This document shows positions 6,302 to 8,982 of a stretch of DNA of 8,982 nucleotides, piece by piece. Both the position numbers and the translations under genes were made by a program. How positions within the stretch are numbered: the stretch's first letter is position 1; each line of letters opens with the position of its first letter. The notes under the pieces are model-generated. The model was given only the letters and a program-made list of their open reading frames with translations. It made no database searches and was not told the origin of the DNA. Source of the DNA: Acidovorax delafieldii (GTDB taxonomy: Bacteria; Pseudomonadota; Gammaproteobacteria; Burkholderiales; Burkholderiaceae_C); NCBI GenBank assembly GCA_002327945.1, contig DCVY01000095.1, positions 2,486 to 11,467 of the forward strand, given 5' to 3'.

Positions 6302-7681
6302 TCAGCCCATCCCTCGCACCACGTTCATCGCCTCCTCCACCCGCTCCACGGCATGGATGGTGAGGCCCTCGATCGGTTTTTTGGGGGCATTGGCCTTGGG
6401 CACCACCGCCACGCTAAAACCCAGTTTGGCCGCCTCGCGCAGGCGCTCCTGGCCGCGGGGCGCGGGGCGCACCTCGCCTGCCAGCCCCACCTCGCCAAAG
6501 GCGATGAAGCCCTGTGGCAAGGCCTTGCCCCGCAGGCTGGAGGTGATGGCCAGCATCACGGCCAGATCGGCGGCGGGCTCGCTGATGCGCACGCCGCCCA
6601 CGGCGTTCACAAACACGTCCTGGTCCATGCAGGCCACCCCCGCATGGCGGTGCAGCACGGCCAGCAGCATGGCCAGGCGATCCTTGTCCAGGCCCACACT
6701 CAGGCGCCGCGGGCTGGGCCCGCCGCTGTCCACCAGGGCCTGAATTTCCACCAGCAAAGGCCGGGTGCCTTCGAGTGTGACCATCACGCAGCTGCCCGGC
6801 ACCGGTTCGCTGTGCTGGCTCAGGAAAATGGCACTGGGGTTGCTGACCCCCTTGAGGCCCTTTTCGGTCATGGCGAACACGCCGATCTCGTTGACGGCGC
6901 CAAAGCGGTTCTTGATGGCGCGTACCAGGCGGAACTGGCTGTGCGTGTCCCCTTCGAAATACAACACCGTGTCCACCATGTGCTCCAGCACGCGGGGCCC
7001 TGCCAGCGCGCCCTCCTTGGTCACATGGCCCACCAGCACAATCGCCACGCCCGAGGCTTTGGCACAGCGCGTGAGGTGCGCAGCGCATTCGCGCACCTGG
7101 GCCACCGAACCGGGTGCCGACGTGAGCTGGTCGGAATACACGGTCTGGATGGAATCGATCACCGCCACCGCCGGTTGCATGGATTCGATGGTGGCCAGGA
7201 TTTTTTCGAGCTGGATTTCCGCCAGCACATTCACCTGGCTGTGATCGAGCCCCAGCCGGCGCGAACGCAGCGCCACCTGGGCGCCGCTTTCCTCGCCGGT
7301 CACATACAGGGTGGGCAGGCCGGCGCGCTGCAGCGCATCCAGCGCCTGCAGCAGCAGCGTGGACTTGCCGATGCCCGGGTCGCCCCCGATCAGCACCACG
7401 CCACCTTCCACAATGCCCCCGCCCAGCACCCGGTCCAGCTCATCGATGCCGCTGGGCGTGCGCGCAATGTCGGTGGCCTCGATCGCCGCCAGCGGCATGA
7501 CGGCCTGCGCCTGTGCCAGGCCGGCAAACTGCGTGCCGCTGTAGCGGTTTTTTCCGGGCCCTGCCTCCGCCACCGATTCGATCAGCGTGTTCCAGGCGTT
7601 GCACGACGGGCATTTGCCCAACCATCGCAGACTGGTACCGCCACATTCGGTGCAGGTGAAAAGGGTTTTGTCTTTGGCCAT
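6302..7681 (-). CDS. radA: DNA repair protein RadA (branch-migration ATPase)
   Basis: A cytosolic RecA-like ATPase that drives branch migration of recombination intermediates and helps RecA-mediated repair. The 459 residues match the usual RadA length. Visible in order: N-terminal zinc finger C10-x2-C13 ... C24-x2-C27; Walker A GGDPGIGKST (99-108); VTGEESGAQVALR (127-139); Walker B-like AVAVIDSIQT (171-180); the RadA signature KNRFG (257-261); and the C-terminal Lon-protease-like domain with DVFVNAVGGVRISEPAADLA (355-374) and GEVGLAGEVRPAPRG (396-410). The Lon-like domain is not expected to be proteolytic. ATG 7681 gives the standard MAKDKTLFTCTECGG start; the ribosome site is weak (GGA about 12 nt upstream). 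It probably has its own promoter in the 260-nt gap upstream. All motifs look intact. Confidence 0.97.
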   Translation of the reverse strand: MAKDKTLFTCTECGGTSLRWLGKCPSCNAWNTLIESVAEAGPGKNRYSGTQFAGLAQAQAVMPLAAIEATDIARTPSGIDELDRVLGGGIVEGGVVLIGGDPGIGKSTLLLQALDALQRAGLPTLYVTGEESGAQVALRSRRLGLDHSQVNVLAEIQLEKILATIESMQPAVAVIDSIQTVYSDQLTSAPGSVAQVRECAAHLTRCAKASGVAIVLVGHVTKEGALAGPRVLEHMVDTVLYFEGDTHSQFRLVRAIKNRFGAVNEIGVFAMTEKGLKGVSNPSAIFLSQHSEPVPGSCVMVTLEGTRPLLVEIQALVDSGGPSPRRLSVGLDKDRLAMLLAVLHRHAGVACMDQDVFVNAVGGVRISEPAADLAVMLAITSSLRGKALPQGFIAFGEVGLAGEVRPAPRGQERLREAAKLGFSVAVVPKANAPKKPIEGLTIHAVERVEEAMNVVRGMG

Positions 7682-7726
7682 GGGTACGGTATCCAGCGAA
7701 GCGGCTGGCCACTATAGCGGCCAGCC
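7682..7726 (-). promoter_or_regulatory. Candidate radA promoter inside an inverted repeat
   Basis: GGCTGGCC (7703-7710) and GGCCAGCC (7719-7726) are perfect 8-bp inverted arms around an 8-nt spacer. Read on the - strand, the spacer contains TATAGT (7716-7711), a good match to a sigma70 -10. A start about 7 nt further on would give a radA leader of about 20-25 nt. No good -35 is seen, so an activator-dependent or repressor-controlled promoter is possible. The arms could equally form an RNA hairpin or be chance in GC-rich DNA. Confidence 0.35.
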
Positions 7727-7867
7727 ACGCATCCCTGGGGTTGGGCATGCTTGCCCCTGCAAGGGGCCCGGCATCCTGAATATCGTGCTGTTGTATTCGA
7801 CCCGCGTGTCGTACACCGCGGCGTGCAAGGTGTTGTTCACGCTGAACAACTTTTGGGTCGTATCCAT
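7712..7867 (-). CDS. Doubtful small ORF (51 codons; 62 from upstream ATG)
   Basis: An open frame from ATG 7867 (or in-frame ATG 7900) to TAG 7712 reads MDTTQKLFSVNNTLHAAVYD and onward. The first half has codon use like the neighbours and a plausible amino-acid mix; the second half becomes Pro/Gly-rich and runs through two inverted repeats. Neither start has a convincing ribosome site. I do not recognise the product. It could be a real small protein, the front of a decayed gene, or chance. Its stop codon overlaps the putative radA -10, which argues against a long-conserved independent gene. Confidence 0.2.
   Translation of the reverse strand: MDTTQKLFSVNNTLHAAVYDTRVEYNSTIFRMPGPLQGQACPTPGMRGWPL
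7753..7767. repeat. Perfect 6-bp hairpin GCCCCT-GCA-AGGGGC
   Basis: Inverted arms GCCCCT and AGGGGC flank a 3-nt loop, about 70-85 nt upstream of the radA start. No U-tract follows on either strand. It could be part of a terminator-like structure for the transglycosylase transcript or an unrelated GC-rich palindrome. Confidence 0.4.
7832..7850. repeat. 19-nt palindrome GTTGTTCA-CGC-TGAACAAC
   Basis: Perfect 8-bp arms around a 3-nt centre, unusually AT-rich for this region and followed on the + strand by TTTT. The shape suits a dimeric regulator's operator. As a + strand terminator it is weak, and no + strand gene ends here. It falls inside the doubtful small ORF (KLFSVNN codons), so coding chance is an alternative. 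Confidence 0.4.
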
Positions 7868-7941
7868 ATGCACTGCAGGGTCAGGGCCTCCCCCATGCAT
7901 CCACCGGCCGAATGCGCCAGCGCCTGTGCGCCGCGCAGGCC
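7868..7941 (-). other. Transglycosylase 3' flank
   Basis: Just past the transglycosylase stop, GCCTG and CAGGC arms (7922-7940) can pair in a GC-rich hairpin without a U-tract. Nothing else is recognisable here. A Rho-dependent end or read-through toward radA is possible. Confidence 0.25.
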
Positions 7942-8850
7942 CTACTTGCGCCGCAGTGCCAGCCGAATGCGCTCAAGTGCTGGCGAAGGCGGGGCCACGG
8001 TGCGGTCGAACGGGTGCGCAGTGGCGCCGACGGCCTTCAGGATGCGTTGCACGTAGGCGCGGGTCTCCAGGTAGGGCGGCACGCCACGGTAGCGCTCGAC
8101 CTTGCCCTCGCCAGCGTTGTAGGCGGCGGCCACCAGCGCCACGTCGCCCTCGAAGTAGGCCAGCAGCCAGCGCAGATAGGCCAGGCCCCCGCGGATGTTC
8201 TGCGCCGGGTCATACGGGTTCTTGACGTTGAAGCGCTCGCTTGTTTCGGGAATCAGCTGCATCAGTCCCTGCGCGCTCTTGGGCGACAGCGCCTGGGTAT
8301 TGAAGTTGGATTCGGCGGCAATGATGGCCAGGGCCAGTTGCGGCTCGACCTGGTATTGCGGCGCCATCTTGAGCACCAGCTCCACAATCTTGCGCGGCGC
8401 GGTCAACTGGTAGTTGACGCCCGGCTGGGCTGCTGCAACCTGCGCTGGCGGCGGCGGCGGGGGGCGCAGGCACTCGGGCACCTCGTCGGTGGCGCCGCCA
8501 ACCACCTGCAACATGCGCGCAGCCACGCCCAGCCCCTGCTCGGCGGCCGCCTGAAAGAAGAAGGCCGCCGCCACATCGTCGCGCACCACACCGCGCCCAT
8601 GGGCATACATCCATCCAAGGTTGTACTGGGCCTGCATGTCACCGAGCCGCGCGCTTGCGCAATACAGCGCCACAGCCCGCAGCGGGTCGCGCGCCACGCC
8701 CTCGCCATGCTCGTAGGCAATGGCCTCCTGGCGCAGGCTTGCCGCCCGGGTGCTGTCGGATTCAGCGCCCTGCGCCCGCGCAACACCCGCACCCCAGGCG
8801 CACAACGACGCCACCACCAGCGGCGCAAAGATCGACAAGCTGGCTCGCAT
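7942..8850 (-). CDS. Exported soluble lytic transglycosylase (SLT) with Sel1-like repeats
   Basis: A periplasmic muramidase that cleaves peptidoglycan between MurNAc and GlcNAc to form 1,6-anhydro-MurNAc ends. In 302 residues: a signal peptide (1-26, site ARA|QG; the Cys at 17 is not in a lipobox); two Sel1/TPR-like repeats (about 41-106) with AIAYEHGEGVARDPLRAVAL and YNLGWMYAHGRGVVRDDVAA; a proline linker (129-135); and the SLT domain (about 150-275) with catalytic E180 in IIAAESNFNTQALSPKSAQG, LMQLIPET and AAYNAGEGKVERYRGVPPY. The tail to 302 is basic. The start ATG 8850 is chosen because the signal peptide begins at once; the ribosome site is poor. The gene is transcribed toward radA, 260 nt away. 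The Sel1 part probably mediates protein contacts; partners are unknown. The SLT assignment is firm. Confidence 0.95.
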   Translation of the reverse strand: MRASLSIFAPLVVASLCAWGAGVARAQGAESDSTRAASLRQEAIAYEHGEGVARDPLRAVALYCASARLGDMQAQYNLGWMYAHGRGVVRDDVAAAFFFQAAAEQGLGVAARMLQVVGGATDEVPECLRPPPPPPAQVAAAQPGVNYQLTAPRKIVELVLKMAPQYQVEPQLALAIIAAESNFNTQALSPKSAQGLMQLIPETSERFNVKNPYDPAQNIRGGLAYLRWLLAYFEGDVALVAAAYNAGEGKVERYRGVPPYLETRAYVQRILKAVGATAHPFDRTVAPPSPALERIRLALRRK

Positions 8851-8881
8851 TTTTTCAGTATGCGCGTCTTTGCGCCATTCG

Positions 8882-8982
8882 TCACCCTAAAAACGGCAGC
8901 TGGATGCGCCCGCCGGCGCCGTGATCGGGGTGCCAGGCAAGGCTGAGCGCTGCGGCTCCAACAGTACCTGCGCCCTGCAAGG
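8882..8982 (-). CDS. Possible 3' tail of an upstream gene, cut by window edge
   Basis: On the - strand, a frame open from the right edge (8980) to TGA at 8882 reads LQGAGTVGAAALSLAWHPDH and ends GGRIQLPFLG. It would end 31 nt before the transglycosylase start, as expected for an operon neighbour. A second frame is also open from the edge to TAG 8887, so the choice is uncertain. The fragment is too short to identify. Confidence 0.3.
   Translation of the reverse strand, partial: LQGAGTVGAAALSLAWHPDHGAGGRIQLPFLG

Noticed and set aside
4823..7717. A 964-codon + strand open frame running antisense through ilvE, the broken small gene and most of radA
   Set aside because: The frame is a shadow of high-GC codon use on the - strand. 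Its product is His/Gly/Ala/Gln-rich, with no domain-like segments, and the opposite strand encodes unmistakable IlvE and RadA.
8403..8885. A 160-codon - strand frame overlapping the transglycosylase
   Set aside because: This is an Arg/Cys/Ser-rich out-of-frame shadow; the transglycosylase frame has a signal peptide and complete SLT motifs.
1..8982. CRISPR arrays, tRNA genes, insertion sequences, attachment sites
   Set aside because: I saw no regularly spaced repeats, tRNA-like cloverleaf, transposase text or terminal inverted repeats with target duplications.

Overview
The window looks like chromosomal DNA of a high-GC betaproteobacterium, most likely Comamonadaceae (Acidovorax-like). This is inferred from the strongly GC-biased codon use and from the protein styles (IlvE, RadA, a CHCC zinc-finger protein beside lipopolysaccharide genes). 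No rRNA or species marker is present. I see no plasmid, phage, CRISPR or insertion-sequence signature.

Left part, + strand: the C-terminal two thirds of an OmpR-type sensor histidine kinase enters from the left edge and ends at 960. It is followed at 1058-1429 by a gene relic: the first ~50 and last ~65 residues of a nitronate monooxygenase-like flavoprotein, with the middle missing and a stop codon at the junction.

Centre, - strand: five genes are packed head to tail between 5755 and 1535, with gaps of 2, 3 and 14 nt and one 1-nt overlap. They are the branched-chain aminotransferase ilvE, a 68-aa CHCC zinc-finger protein, a WaaE-like family 2 glycosyltransferase, an O-antigen ligase/polymerase-type membrane protein, and a family 4 glycosyltransferase. 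The last three form a plausible lipopolysaccharide core/O-antigen assembly set, translationally coupled behind ilvE. Their 3' end converges on the nitronate monooxygenase relic.

Right part, - strand: a small one-membrane-segment protein broken by a frameshift (6230-5798) sits between ilvE and radA (7681-6302). A 260-nt gap upstream of radA holds three perfect inverted repeats, one of them flanking a -10-like element, and a doubtful 62-codon ORF. Beyond it is an exported soluble lytic transglycosylase with Sel1-like repeats (8850-7942). The right edge may hold the 3' tail of another - strand gene.

Most of the window is ordinary housekeeping and cell-envelope content. I found no convincing new biological system. 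The best leads are the two gene-decay events (nitronate monooxygenase relic, frameshifted small membrane protein), the inverted repeat around the putative radA promoter, and the linkage of ilvE and the zinc-finger gene to envelope glycosyltransferases.
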